A DNA stretch of 64,000 bases from Actinomycetospora lemnae (lineage in GTDB: Bacteria > Actinomycetota > Actinomycetes > Mycobacteriales > Pseudonocardiaceae). Within the stretch, counting starts at the first letter, position 1. Each line of letters opens with the position of its first letter. The position numbers and the translations under genes were made by a program. The notes beneath the pieces are model-generated. The model had not been told where the DNA came from and did not search any database. It saw only the letters and a list, made by a program, of their open reading frames with translations. The stretch spans positions 1-64,000 of the forward strand of contig NZ_JAQZAO010000002.1 in the NCBI RefSeq assembly GCF_028737315.1. Reading direction: 5' to 3'. Of this stretch, positions 55,038 to 63,861 are shown piece after piece.

Positions 55038-55645
55038 GACGGGTCCTCCGGGGAGTCGGGGGCGGGGTCGGGTGTCGGCGCGGGCACCGGGTGCGCGCCG
55101 ACGACGAGGCGGTGGGGGCGCCCGCCCGGGCTGTGGTGGCGGGCGACGAGGTCGCGGACCGCGGCGCCGAGCTCGTCGGCGAACGCGGCCCGGTCGGCGG
55201 GCGAGGCGAACGCGATCTCGGTGTCGATCGCGAGGGTGGCCAGGCGCTTGTCCGTGGCGTCGGCGCGGCGGGCGAGGTCGCCGACCTCGCGCACCAGCCG
55301 CCCGCCGAGGGCCAGCAGGTAGCGGGCGGAGAGCCGGTCCGAGACGCGTCCGGGGTCGCTCCCGGCCTCGCCGAGTGCGGCGGGGGAGACGAGGTAGGAG
55401 GCGGCGGAGGCCTCGACCAGCCGCTCGGTCAGCCCGCGCTTCGCGCGCTGCCCGACCTCGCGGACCAGGCCGTGCGCCTCGAGCGTGCGCAAGTGGTAGT
55501 TGACCTTCTGTCGGGTGAGGCCGACCCGTCCGGCCAGCGTGGAGGCCGATCCGGGCTCGGCGAGCGCGGCCAGCAGGCGCGCGCGCAACGGGTCGAGGGC
55601 CGCCGCGGCGGCGGCCGGTTCGTCGATCACGTCCACGTCGAGCAC
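55034..55645 (-). CDS. ArsR-type winged-helix regulator
   Basis: About 203 residues from GTG 55645. DPLRARLLAALAEPGSASTLAGRVGLTRQKVNYHLRTLEAHGLVRE is a complete ArsR helix-turn-helix, here without the metal-binding ELCVC motif. The C-terminal half (FASPADRAAFADELGAAVRDLVARHH) is helical, and the tail is rich in Pro. ATG 55681 would add 12 residues but begins inside the AT-rich operator, so the later start is preferred. Represses itself and the SRPBCC gene, in all likelihood through the dyad at 55661-55682. Confidence 0.82.
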   Translation of the reverse strand: MLDVDVIDEPAAAAAALDPLRARLLAALAEPGSASTLAGRVGLTRQKVNYHLRTLEAHGLVREVGQRAKRGLTERLVEASAASYLVSPAALGEAGSDPGRVSDRLSARYLLALGGRLVREVGDLARRADATDKRLATLAIDTEIAFASPADRAAFADELGAAVRDLVARHHSPGGRPHRLVVGAHPVPAPTPDPAPDSPEDPS

Positions 55646-55660
55646 GGCACCCACGACAAC

Positions 55661-55682
55661 ATTGACAAGAATATTTGTCAAT
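55661..55682. promoter_or_regulatory. ArsR operator, 8-bp inverted repeat
   Basis: ATTGACAA (55661-55668) and TTGTCAAT (55675-55682) around GAATAT. The right arm, read on the minus strand, contains TTGACA and may be the -35 of the ArsR gene. The AT-rich dyad stands out strongly from its surroundings. Confidence 0.65.
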
Positions 55683-55691
55683 AGCTGCCGT

Positions 55692-55697
55692 TAGCGT
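55692..55697 (+). promoter_or_regulatory. Putative -10 element of the formyl-THF cyclo-ligase gene
   Basis: TAGCGT ends 7 nt before GTG 55705, and lies 10 bp from the ArsR dyad. Confidence 0.5.
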
Positions 55698-55704
55698 GTC
55701 GGCC

Positions 55705-56475
55705 GTGGCACGAGCAGCACGCCGGCACGACGTGGACGCCGGGGGACCGGCGGAGGTGAACGAGGCCAAGGCGGCCGTCCGGGAGCGGGTCTGGGACGCG
55801 CTGCGCGACGGGAAGCTCGCGCGGTTCCCGGGCGCGCACGGGCGCATCCCGAACGTCAGCGGAGCCGAGGCGGCGGCCGAGCGCCTGCGCGGCACCGAGG
55901 TCTGGCGGCGGGCGCGGACGCTGAAGTGCAACCCGGACGCCGCGCAGTGGCCGGTGCGCCAGCGCGCGCTCGAGGACGGGAAGACCGTCTACATGGCCGT
56001 CCCGCGCCTCGCCGAGGAGGCGCCGTTCTTCCTGCTCGACCCCGAGCACCTCGCCGACACCCCGCGGAAGGCGTCGTCGATCAAGGGGGCGTCGCGGTCG
56101 GGGCGCACGGTGGCCGTCGAGGACCTCGAGCCGGTCGACCTCGTCGTCACCGGGTGCGTGGCCGTCGACGAGCAGGGCGCGCGGCTGGGCAAGGGCGGCG
56201 GGTTCTCCGACCTCGAGTTCGCGGTCGCCAGCGAGGCCGGGCTCGTCGCGCCGGACACGCCCGTCGTCACGACCGTGCACGAGCAGCAGATCGTCCCGGT
56301 CGGCGACATCCCCGTCACCGACCACGACGTGCGCCTCGACCTCATCGTGACCGCTGAGCGCGTCGTCACCTGCACCCGCGAGGCCCGCCACCCCGGGCGG
56401 ATCGACTGGGACGCGCTGACCGAGGAGAAGATCGCGGCCATCCCGCTGCTCGGGCGGCTGCGACCGACGTCCTGA
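55705..56475 (+). CDS. 5-formyltetrahydrofolate cyclo-ligase family protein
   Basis: 256 residues. AKAAVRERVWDALRDG at the start, VYMAVPRLAEEAPFFLLDP, and the nucleotide-binding end RLGKGGGFSDLEFAVASE followed by PVVTTVHEQQIV match the 5-FCL-like branch (the human MTHFSD-type, longer than classical Fau/YgfA). It may convert 5-formyl-THF to methenyl-THF with ATP, and would then support the one-carbon pool that the glycine cleavage system also feeds. GTG 55705, leaderless. Confidence 0.82.
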   Translation: MARAARRHDVDAGGPAEVNEAKAAVRERVWDALRDGKLARFPGAHGRIPNVSGAEAAAERLRGTEVWRRARTLKCNPDAAQWPVRQRALEDGKTVYMAVPRLAEEAPFFLLDPEHLADTPRKASSIKGASRSGRTVAVEDLEPVDLVVTGCVAVDEQGARLGKGGGFSDLEFAVASEAGLVAPDTPVVTTVHEQQIVPVGDIPVTDHDVRLDLIVTAERVVTCTREARHPGRIDWDALTEEKIAAIPLLGRLRPTS

Positions 56476-56521
56476 CGGAGCTCTCCACGTCGATCTCTCG
56501 AAGGTGTCGTGGGCGTGATCC

Positions 56522-57607
56522 TCACGCCGGCCCGGGCGCCCGGCGTCCCACCACCCGGGCCAGCAGGGGCGCCACGAGCAGCATCAGCAGCACGCGCAGC
56601 ACCTGCACCGCGACGACCGAGGTGACGTCGACGCCTGACGAGATGGCGGTCGCGAGCACGGCGTAGATGCCGCCGGGGGTGGTCGCGAGGTAGCCCTCGA
56701 GCAGCGTCATGCCGGTGACCCACGACAGCAGGAGCCCCAGGCCCGCGCAGACGACGATCACCGCGAGGATGAGCGCCGTGGCGAGGGGGAGGACCCGCAG
56801 CACGGTGACCAGCGCCGCGCGGGTGAACCGCAGGCCCGCCTGCCACCCGATCACCGCGTAGGCGAGGTCGACGACCAGGCTCGGCACGCTCGCGGCGCCG
56901 ACCAGCCCCGCGAGGCTCAGGCCCGCCGCCACCACCATCGGGCCGAGCAGCGACCCGGCCGGGACGTGCAGCAGGCGGGCGAGGGGCACGCCGACGACGC
57001 TGCACCCGACCAGGACGGCGATCCCGAGCCACCACGGCGCCGCCGGCTCGGCGGTGGGTGCGGGGCCTGCGCCGTCGACGTGCGCGGCGCCGTAGCCCAC
57101 GACCGCGACCACCGGCATCGCCGCCGTCACCAGCCCGACCCGCAGGTACTGCACCACGGACACCACGCGTTCGTCCCCGCCCAGATCCCGGCTGATCGCG
57201 ACGAGCCCGGACGCGCCGCCGGCGGTCTGGGCGAGCACCCCGGTCAGCGGCGACACCCCGCGCTGCAGGCCCATGAGCAGCCCCGCGGCCATGCTCGCGA
57301 GCAGGGTGCCGACGCTGATGAGCAGGACCGGCAGCCAGTCGGCGGCCACGGCGCCCAGCGTCTCGGGGCGCGCGAGCAGGCCGATGACGACGCCGATGAC
57401 GGCCTGCGCGGCCGACGTGGCGCGGGGTGCGACGGCCCGGGGCCCGAGGCCGGCGAGCGCGACGACCGTCGCCACGAGGAGCCCGGCGAACAGCGCCGCG
57501 GAGGGGACCGCCAGCACGGTGAGCGCGACGGTGGCGACGGCGGTGAGAACGCCGAGCAGGGCCCACCGGCCCGCCGCGCCGGGCCACCGCGTGCTCCGCT
57601 CCGCCAC
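56522..57607 (-). CDS. AbrB-family membrane protein (ammonia-monooxygenase-like transporter)
   Basis: 361 residues with about ten hydrophobic segments in two related halves; each half has a conserved helix pair (ATSAAQAVIGVVIGLLA; DLAYAVIGWQAGLRFTRAAL) and the loop LLEGYLATTPGGIYAVLA, specific to the AbrB/AmoA-like putative regulator family PF05145. The physiological substrate is not known. GTG 57607 has TAGGCT 8 nt upstream. Confidence 0.82.
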   Translation of the reverse strand: MAERSTRWPGAAGRWALLGVLTAVATVALTVLAVPSAALFAGLLVATVVALAGLGPRAVAPRATSAAQAVIGVVIGLLARPETLGAVAADWLPVLLISVGTLLASMAAGLLMGLQRGVSPLTGVLAQTAGGASGLVAISRDLGGDERVVSVVQYLRVGLVTAAMPVVAVVGYGAAHVDGAGPAPTAEPAAPWWLGIAVLVGCSVVGVPLARLLHVPAGSLLGPMVVAAGLSLAGLVGAASVPSLVVDLAYAVIGWQAGLRFTRAALVTVLRVLPLATALILAVIVVCAGLGLLLSWVTGMTLLEGYLATTPGGIYAVLATAISSGVDVTSVVAVQVLRVLLMLLVAPLLARVVGRRAPGPA

Positions 57608-57615
57608 CGCGGGCG

Positions 57616-57621
57616 AGCCTA
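57616..57621 (-). promoter_or_regulatory. Putative -10 element of the AbrB gene
   Basis: On the minus strand TAGGCT ends 8 nt before GTG 57607, the same hexamer and spacing as for the GT9 gene. Confidence 0.45.
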
Positions 57622-57659
57622 GGCTCCGGCGACCTCCCGCGCCCCGCCGCCGACCGGCG

Positions 57660-60026
57660 TCACTCCGCGATCCGCAGCACGGCGAGCCGGGACTCGTCGA
57701 GGCAGCTCACGCGGGCGGTCGTGTTCTCCGGGGGCACCACCACGACGCTCGTCGGCGACGAGCAGACCGGCACGGTGCCCGACACCGTCGACGTCGTCGT
57801 GTCGATCACCGACACCGTCCCGTCCTGCACGTTCGCGGTGTAGACGTGGCGCCCGTCGCCCGCGTAGGACACGTACTGCGGGCCGCGGCCCACCGGCACG
57901 GTGACCGCGAGGCGGTCGGTGGCGGTGTCGATGAACGACACCCCGTTGCCGTCGTAGTTCGCGACGGCGACGCGGGTGCCGTCGGGGGAGACCGCGAGCG
58001 CGTGGGGGCTCCGGCCGACGGGCACGGTCGTGCGGGTGGCGCCGGTGGTCTGGTCGAGGACCGTGACCAGGTCCGACTCGTGGTTGGCGACGTACGCGCG
58101 GCCGCCGCCGAACGCGATCCAGTGCGGGTTGGGCGCGACATCGATGCGCCGGGTGATGGTGAGCGAGGTGGTGTCGAGGACGTCGATGGTCGCGTCGTCG
58201 TGGCTGGGGACCCAGACGCTGCGCTGGTCGGGGGCGACCGCGAGGGCGTAGGGCCGCCGGTCGACGGGCACGACGGCGACGATGCCGCCCGAGGCGGTGT
58301 CGATCACCGACACCACGTTCACCGCGTCGTCGTCGGTGTAGGCGCTGACGTAGGCCCGGGCGCCGTCGGCGGAGAACGCGATGAACCGCGGCGGGGCGGC
58401 GGGCACCGGGATGGTGCGCCGCGTGGTGCCGGTGAGGAGGTCGACGACCGTGATCACGCGCGGCTCGCGGTTGGCGACGTACGCGATCCGCCCGCCGGGT
58501 GCGACCGCGAGCGAGCCGGGTGTGGGCGGGGTCGGCACGGACCCGGTGACCGTCGCCGTGGGGGCGCTGACCGCGGCGCCGGCGGAGGCCACCGGCGGCG
58601 GCGCGTCGGGCTCGCGCAGGGCCACGAGCAGCACCGCGACGACCGCGAGCACGATCACCACGCAGCCGGCGACCACGAGCAGGGCCTGCCGGCCGGGGCG
58701 TCGGGACGGCGCCGAGCCCGCGCCGTCGGACGCCGGGGGCTCGGCCGGTGGGGTCGGTGGGGTCGCCGGGGGAGCGGCGGGTGTGCCCCGGTCCTCGGGT
58801 CCCGTGGCCGGGCGGCCGCCGGTGGGCCCGGTGTGCACGGCGGCGGTCGGTGCCGCGCCGACCGCTCCCGACACCGCCCCCGGGCCGGCAGCGGCGGGCA
58901 GGGGCCCGGACGGGGTGGGCCCGGACGGCCGGGAACCGGGCGGCGGAGGTCCAGACGGCCCGGGTCCGGACGGCCGGGAACCGGACGGTGCGGGACCGGA
59001 GGGACGAGCCCCGGCGGGCGGGGGGCGGTCGTCCGTCCCCGGATCGGAGGGACGCGTGCCGTGGGGGACCGGCGTCGTGAGGTGCTCGCCGGCGAGTACG
59101 CGGGTCCGTCCGCCACCGCCGCTCCCGAGGGCGCGGCGGGCGGCCTCGCCGAACGCGCCGGCCGTGGGGTAGCGGTCGTCGGGGTCCTTGGCCATCGCGG
59201 TGACGACGACCTCGTCGAGCGCCGGGGGGACGTCGGGGACGAGGTCGCCGGGCCGCGGCGGCTCGCCGTGGACGTGGGCGTACATCAGCGCCGGCGCCTC
59301 GGCGGCCTCGAACGGTGGGCGTCCGGTCAGGCACTGGAAGAGCAGGCACCCGAGGGCGTAGACGTCGACCCGCCGGTCCACGGGCCCGTTGACGAACCGC
59401 TCGGGCGCCATGTAGTCGATCGTCCCGACCGTCGAGCCGGTCATCGTCAGACCGAACTTCGTCTGCCCGACGGCGTGCGCGATGCCGAAGTCCATGACGT
59501 AGACGAAGTCGCGCGCGGTGACGAGGACGTTGGACGGCTTGACGTCGCGGTGGATCAGCCCGTCGCCGTGCGCGGCGTCGAGACCCTCGGCGGCCTGCGC
59601 GACGAGGTGGACCGCGCGGGCGGCCGGCAGGGGGCCCTCGTCGCGCAGCAGCGTCGCGATGGTCGTCCCGCCGTCGACGAGGCGCATGTCGATGTAGAGG
59701 CGGGCGTCGATCTCGCCGAAGTCGTGGATCGGGATGATGTGCGGGTCGCGCAGGCGGGCGGCGATCCGGGACTCGCGACGGAAGCGCTCCTGGAACTCGG
59801 CGCTGCCGCTGAACAGCGCGGGGAGCAGCTTGAGGGCGACGACGCGGTCGTGCTGCGTGTCCATGGCCTGGTAGACGTCGCCCATGCCGCCGGAGCCGAT
59901 GAGGCCCTCGAGGCGGTACCGGCCGAACCGGTCGCCGTCCGCCGGGCCGTCCGGACCGGCGGCGTCCACGGGGCCGCCCGGGCCGCCGTCGTCGCGGCCG
60001 TTGCCGCCACGGTCCTCGCTGTCCAC
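57660..60026 (-). CDS. Transmembrane Ser/Thr protein kinase with extracytoplasmic beta-propeller
   Basis: 788 residues. PknB-type kinase domain about 35-300: glycine loop GSGGMG 44-49, Lys66, HRDVKPSN from 159, DFG 179-181, APE 207-209. Then a 140-residue Pro/Gly/Ser-rich linker with repeated PSGP units, one membrane helix (LLVVAGCVVIVLAVVAVLL), and about 300 residues of YVTN/NHL-type repeats (each like VSVIDTATG...VPVGRSPHALAVSPDG) that fold as a propeller outside the cell. The architecture is that of mycobacterial PknD, a sensor kinase. GTG 60026 chosen; a longer start at 60095 is possible. Confidence 0.88.
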   Translation of the reverse strand: MDSEDRGGNGRDDGGPGGPVDAAGPDGPADGDRFGRYRLEGLIGSGGMGDVYQAMDTQHDRVVALKLLPALFSGSAEFQERFRRESRIAARLRDPHIIPIHDFGEIDARLYIDMRLVDGGTTIATLLRDEGPLPAARAVHLVAQAAEGLDAAHGDGLIHRDVKPSNVLVTARDFVYVMDFGIAHAVGQTKFGLTMTGSTVGTIDYMAPERFVNGPVDRRVDVYALGCLLFQCLTGRPPFEAAEAPALMYAHVHGEPPRPGDLVPDVPPALDEVVVTAMAKDPDDRYPTAGAFGEAARRALGSGGGGRTRVLAGEHLTTPVPHGTRPSDPGTDDRPPPAGARPSGPAPSGSRPSGPGPSGPPPPGSRPSGPTPSGPLPAAAGPGAVSGAVGAAPTAAVHTGPTGGRPATGPEDRGTPAAPPATPPTPPAEPPASDGAGSAPSRRPGRQALLVVAGCVVIVLAVVAVLLVALREPDAPPPVASAGAAVSAPTATVTGSVPTPPTPGSLAVAPGGRIAYVANREPRVITVVDLLTGTTRRTIPVPAAPPRFIAFSADGARAYVSAYTDDDAVNVVSVIDTASGGIVAVVPVDRRPYALAVAPDQRSVWVPSHDDATIDVLDTTSLTITRRIDVAPNPHWIAFGGGRAYVANHESDLVTVLDQTTGATRTTVPVGRSPHALAVSPDGTRVAVANYDGNGVSFIDTATDRLAVTVPVGRGPQYVSYAGDGRHVYTANVQDGTVSVIDTTTSTVSGTVPVCSSPTSVVVVPPENTTARVSCLDESRLAVLRIAE

Positions 60027-60552
60027 GCCGCCCCCCGGTGGCCCCGCGGGAGCCCGGGACCGTCGCGGTCGGCATCGTAGGTCAGTCCAGGTCACGGAGG
60101 GGAGAGATCGACGATCGGCCGTCCCCGGTTCCCTCCTGACGAGATGACATAATGTCGATTATCGGATCGATACCGACCTGCAGGAGCCCGGGCACCGCGT
60201 GTCACGCCGTCGAGGACGTGGCGACGGCACGGCCTCGGCGGGCCGTTGGGCCATGTCGGTGACCGAGATCCGTTCGCCGTCGCGTGTCGACCGGTGACGG
60301 AGGCTCGTCCGTGGCCGGACGTTGAATCGGGCACGATCGATCGGCCGCCCGGCGGACAGTCCGTCCGCCGACCGCGCGCCTCCTTCCCACTGCCCACCTG
60401 ATCGAGCACGGTGGGGTCACGGCCGGGTCGCGTCACGGGACACCTGTCTCCGCTGCGTGACGGTCGATCACTTTCAGTGGAAGGTCCGGGCCCACGGTCC
60501 GGGCGTGCTCGGGGGGAACCGTGGTTGCACCAGGACACCGGTGGGGGCGCCG
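60027..60552. other. Control region between kinase and sigma-factor genes (526 bp)
   Basis: It holds an AT-rich dyad, ATAAT (60149-60153) and ATTAT (60158-60162) around GTCG, the most AT-rich spot nearby. Both strands offer -10-like hexamers there (GATAAT and CATTAT on the minus strand, CATAAT on the plus), so it is probably a divergent promoter, giving a leader of about 115 nt for the kinase. The rest shows no coding bias. Confidence 0.45.
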
Positions 60553-61206
60553 GTGACCGAGGAATCCGACGAGATCGACCGGCTGGTCGCGGCCGTCGTG
60601 GCCGGCGACCGGGCCGCGCTCAACCAGCTGCTCGCGATCCTGCGGCCCCTGGTCGTGCGCTACTGCCGCTCGCGGCTGGGCACCGACCGCGCCGGTGTGG
60701 CCGCGGACGACGTCGCGCAGGAGGTGTGCCTGGCGGTCCTCAAGGCGTTGCCGACCTACACCGACCAGGGCAAGCCGTTCCTCGCGTTCGTCTACGGCAT
60801 CGCGGCGCACAAGGTCGTCGACGCCCACCGCCACGCCGGCCGCGACCGCTCCGACCCCACCGACGAGGTACCCGAGGGCTTCACCGAGGCCGTCGGTCCC
60901 GAGCAGCACGCCCTCGAGGCGTCGGCCAGCGCGGAGATGCGCGTCCTGCTCGCCCAGCTGCCGGCCAAGCAGCGCGAGATCCTCGTGCTGCGCGTCGTCG
61001 TCGGGCTCTCGGCCGAGGAGACGGCGGTCGCGGTCGGGTCGACGCCGGGCGCGGTCCGCGTCGCCCAGCACCGCGCGGTGGCCAAGCTGCGGGGTGTCCT
61101 CGGGGCGCCCGACGAGGAGCGCGGGCCCGACGACACCCCGCCGCGCGGTGTGCTCAGTACGCGGGGCGCAGCGGGAACCCGGAGCGCGCGCCGGGGCCGA
61201 GCTTGA
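60553..61206 (+). CDS. shbA: ShbA/SigD-type RNA polymerase sigma factor
   Basis: 217 residues. Region 2: DDVAQEVCLAVLKALPTYTDQGKPFLAFVYGIAAHKVVDAHR split over helices; region 4: LPAKQREILVLRVVVGLSAEETAVAVGSTPGAVRVAQHRAV. Both blocks are nearly diagnostic of ShbA, which in Streptomyces transcribes the principal sigma gene hrdB (SigD in mycobacteria). The C-terminal 40 residues are disordered and overlap the convergent methyltransferase gene by 53 bp. GTG 60553 or 60541. Confidence 0.87.
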   Translation: MTEESDEIDRLVAAVVAGDRAALNQLLAILRPLVVRYCRSRLGTDRAGVAADDVAQEVCLAVLKALPTYTDQGKPFLAFVYGIAAHKVVDAHRHAGRDRSDPTDEVPEGFTEAVGPEQHALEASASAEMRVLLAQLPAKQREILVLRVVVGLSAEETAVAVGSTPGAVRVAQHRAVAKLRGVLGAPDEERGPDDTPPRGVLSTRGAAGTRSARRGRA

Positions 61207-62392
61207 CCCCCAGCACCTGGTGGAGCTGGATGTTGTTGAGGTCGAACCCCACCTGGCACGCGGGCATGTAGAGCCGCCACACGCGGGCGCGCCCCTCCCC
61301 GGCCTCCTCGACGCAGGCGTCCCAGTGCGCCTCGAGGTTCGCCGACCAGCCCGCGAGCGTCCTCGCGTAGTGCTCGCGGAGGTTCTCCTCGTGACGGATC
61401 TCGAAGCCCGCGCCGTTCATCTGCGAGATCAGCCAGCCGATCGGCAGGAGCTCGCCGTCGGGGAAGACGTAGCGGTCGATGAACGGGTCGGCGTGGGCGC
61501 GGTGGTGCGCGTCGGGCCGGGTGATGCAGTGGTTGAGCAGCCGCCCGCCCGGGCGCAGCTTGCCGTAGAGGAACTTGAAGTAGCCCGGGATGTTGCGCCG
61601 CCCGATGTGCTCGGTGAGCCCGATCGAGCTGACCGCGTCGAAGCCGGTCTCGGTGACGTCGCGGTAGTCGCCGTGACGGATCTCGACGAGGTCCCCGAGC
61701 CCGCGGCGCGCGACCTCCTTCTGCGCCCACGTGGCCTGGTCGCGCGACAGCGTCACGCCCAGCGCCTGCACCCCGTGCCTCTCGGCGGCGTGCATCGACA
61801 TCTGGCCCCAGCCGCAGCCGACGTCGAGCAGCCGCATCCCGGGCTCGAGGCGCAGCTTCTCGGCCACCAGCGCGTGCTTGGTGTCCTGGGCCTCCTCCAG
61901 CGTCGCGGTCTCCGACGGGTAGACCGCGCACGTGTAGGTCATCGAGGGCCCGAGGACCATCTCGTAGAACCGGTTCGAGACGTCGTAGTGGTGCTCGATG
62001 GCCTCGGAGTCGCGGTCCTTGGAGTGCCGGCGCCCGTGCTGGCGGTGCTCCTCGGGCGGCGGGGCGACGCGGTGGCGCAGCCGCAGCGGGGCCAGGCGCG
62101 CGGCCATGCGCATGAGCGTCGAGGGCGGCACGTCGGACACCGTCAGCTCGCTCATCGCGCTGAGGGCCTCGTAGATGTCGCCGTCCACGTCGAGGTGCCC
62201 GGAGACGAACGCCCGCGCGAGGCCCAGGCTGTTCGGCGAGCCGGCGAGGTAGGCGAGGGCCGTCTCGCTGCGCACGTCGACGGTGGCGACGGGGTCGGCG
62301 CCGCCCGGCGTCGACGTGCTCCCGTCGTAGGCACGGATGGCGACAGGGGCCTGCTCCCCCAGCACCGGTCGGAACATCTCGGCGACCTGCAC
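61154..62392 (-). CDS. tmsB: TmsB-like fatty-acid C10 methyltransferase (CFA-synthase family)
   Basis: 412 residues. An N-terminal domain (ALAYLAGSPNSLGLARAFVSGHLDVDGDIYEAL) is followed by the CFA-synthase core: EHHYDVSNRFYEMVLGPSMTYTCAVY, motif I LDVGCGWGQMSMHAAE, and SIGLTEHIG. In the tms/bfa pathway this enzyme adds a methyl(ene) from SAM across the oleoyl double bond to give 10-methylene-stearoyl lipids. GGAGG sits 6 nt before GTG 62392. It is directly downstream of the FAD-dependent partner, matching the known tmsA-tmsB order. Confidence 0.86.
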   Translation of the reverse strand: MQVAEMFRPVLGEQAPVAIRAYDGSTSTPGGADPVATVDVRSETALAYLAGSPNSLGLARAFVSGHLDVDGDIYEALSAMSELTVSDVPPSTLMRMAARLAPLRLRHRVAPPPEEHRQHGRRHSKDRDSEAIEHHYDVSNRFYEMVLGPSMTYTCAVYPSETATLEEAQDTKHALVAEKLRLEPGMRLLDVGCGWGQMSMHAAERHGVQALGVTLSRDQATWAQKEVARRGLGDLVEIRHGDYRDVTETGFDAVSSIGLTEHIGRRNIPGYFKFLYGKLRPGGRLLNHCITRPDAHHRAHADPFIDRYVFPDGELLPIGWLISQMNGAGFEIRHEENLREHYARTLAGWSANLEAHWDACVEEAGEGRARVWRLYMPACQVGFDLNNIQLHQVLGVKLGPGARSGFPLRPAY

Positions 62393-62403
62393 GGCGATCC
62401 TCC

Positions 62404-63816
62404 TCAGCCCGTCACGGTCTTGGTGTAGAGGTCCGGGAGACGGCCGTCCGGGTCGTACCGAGCCTTGAGGTCCCGGTAGGTCGTCCCCCCGTAGAGCGCG
62501 TCGAACTCGTCCGGGGTGTAGCTGGCGGTCGAGTACAGCGACTTGTGGCCGTCCAGCCCCATGAGCACCTGCTCGATGCGCCGGTTGTGGTGGTCCGGCG
62601 CCTGGCCCTCGGCGAGCGGGGCGTCGGACCAGAACCCGATGTTGACGTAGGTCGTGTCGGGGTCGAGCGGGTAGAGCGGCCAGCTGCGCCGGTCACGCTG
62701 GCGCAGCGGGCACAACCAGATCGGGCTGATCCCGATCTCGTCGTGGAAGAACGCGAGGAACTCCGCCAGCCGGTCCACCGGCACCTCGACGTCCTGGATG
62801 ACCGGTTCGACGCCGGCCACGCCACCGCGGCGCGCCAGGGCCTGGGACAGGCCCGTGCGCCGGTCGAGCGCGACGATCCGGCGGTAGACGTCCGAGCGCC
62901 GGTACCGCGCGGGCCAGAGCCGGCGCACCACCGGGTGCTGCACGCCGAGCGCCCGCGAGCACCAGAACCAGTCGGTGTCCCAGCGCCACAGGTAGTCGTG
63001 GATGGTCAGGAAGTCGACTGCGACTCCTGAATTCCTGGGCAGCTCCTGGATGGACCGGTAGTAGATCTGCTGGCCGGTGTAGTCCGAGAGGTACGGCGCG
63101 GTGTCGACCATCTCGCCGACGGTCATGTAGTGCTCGTCGGCGGAGAAGACGACGCCGTCGCAGAAGTCGACCCGCTGCCCCTCCCAGGTCCGTGACGCGG
63201 AGACCTCGGCGAGCGCCTGCGCGACCTCCTCGGCGGTGCCGAACCGGACGTGGCGCAGCCGCACGAACGGCCGGACCGGCGCGAGCTCGATCGTCAGGCG
63301 CAGCGCGTAGCCGAGCGTCCCGTAGGAGTTGGGCAGTCCCGAGAGGAGGTCGGGGTGGTCCCCGGACGCGGAGCCTGCGGAGCCGGCCGCTGGTGCTCGC
63401 GTCGAGAGGATGTCGCCGGTGCCGGTGAGCACGTCGGCGTCGAGGACCGACTCGTGGGGCAGGCCGTTGCGGAACGACGACGACTCGATCCCGAGCCCGA
63501 CCACCGCTCCCCCGAGCGTGATCGTCTTGAGCTGCGGTACGACCAGCGGCATCAGCCCGTACGGCAGGGTCGCCGCGACGAGGTGCTCGTAGGTGGTCAT
63601 GCCCGCGACGTCGGCGGTGCGCGCCTCGGGGTCGACCGCGAGGACGCGGTCGAGGCCCTCGACGGTCAGCCCGCCCGCTCCCCCGCGGAAGCGGAAGAGG
63701 TTCGAGGTCTTCTTGCGCAGCCGTACCGGGGCGTCCGCGGGCAGCGCCGCGAGACCCGCCCGCACCGCGTCCACCGCGCGGCGGTGGGCGGTCTCGGCGT
63801 CCGTCACCGTCGTCAT
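62404..63816 (-). CDS. tmsA: TmsA-like FAD-dependent 10-methylene reductase
   Basis: 470 residues. FAD-binding type 4 domain: LRKKTSNLFRFRGGAGGLTVEGLDRVLAVD, LPYGLMPLVVPQLKTITLGGAVVGLGIESSSFRNG and the flavin-contacting GLPNSYGTLGYALRLTIEL. The C-terminal part (GISPIWLCPLRQ; PLYPLDPDTTYVNIGFW) matches DHCR24-like/TmsA oxidoreductases. It reduces the 10-methylene intermediate to 10-methylstearoyl chains with NADPH. ATG 63816 was chosen for the MTTVTDAE start. It is followed 11 bp later by tmsB. A third gene, tmsC, is not seen. Confidence 0.86.
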   Translation of the reverse strand: MTTVTDAETAHRRAVDAVRAGLAALPADAPVRLRKKTSNLFRFRGGAGGLTVEGLDRVLAVDPEARTADVAGMTTYEHLVAATLPYGLMPLVVPQLKTITLGGAVVGLGIESSSFRNGLPHESVLDADVLTGTGDILSTRAPAAGSAGSASGDHPDLLSGLPNSYGTLGYALRLTIELAPVRPFVRLRHVRFGTAEEVAQALAEVSASRTWEGQRVDFCDGVVFSADEHYMTVGEMVDTAPYLSDYTGQQIYYRSIQELPRNSGVAVDFLTIHDYLWRWDTDWFWCSRALGVQHPVVRRLWPARYRRSDVYRRIVALDRRTGLSQALARRGGVAGVEPVIQDVEVPVDRLAEFLAFFHDEIGISPIWLCPLRQRDRRSWPLYPLDPDTTYVNIGFWSDAPLAEGQAPDHHNRRIEQVLMGLDGHKSLYSTASYTPDEFDALYGGTTYRDLKARYDPDGRLPDLYTKTVTG

Positions 63817-63836
63817 GAGCCGACCGTCATCTGGGT

Positions 63837-63861
63837 GCTCCCTCCCGGATCCCGAGGGAGC
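63837..63861. other. Short inverted repeat upstream of tmsA
   Basis: GCTCCCTC (63837-63844) and GAGGGAGC (63854-63861) pair over 9 nt, 20 bp upstream of the tmsA start. It may be an operator or a leader hairpin. The remaining bases to 64000 show no recognisable gene; GATGTTCC is repeated directly near 63892-63907. Confidence 0.4.

Noticed and set aside
57273..60080. Plus-strand frame of about 935 codons opposite the kinase gene
   Set aside because: Antisense shadow; no recognisable domain, and the kinase reading has all catalytic motifs.
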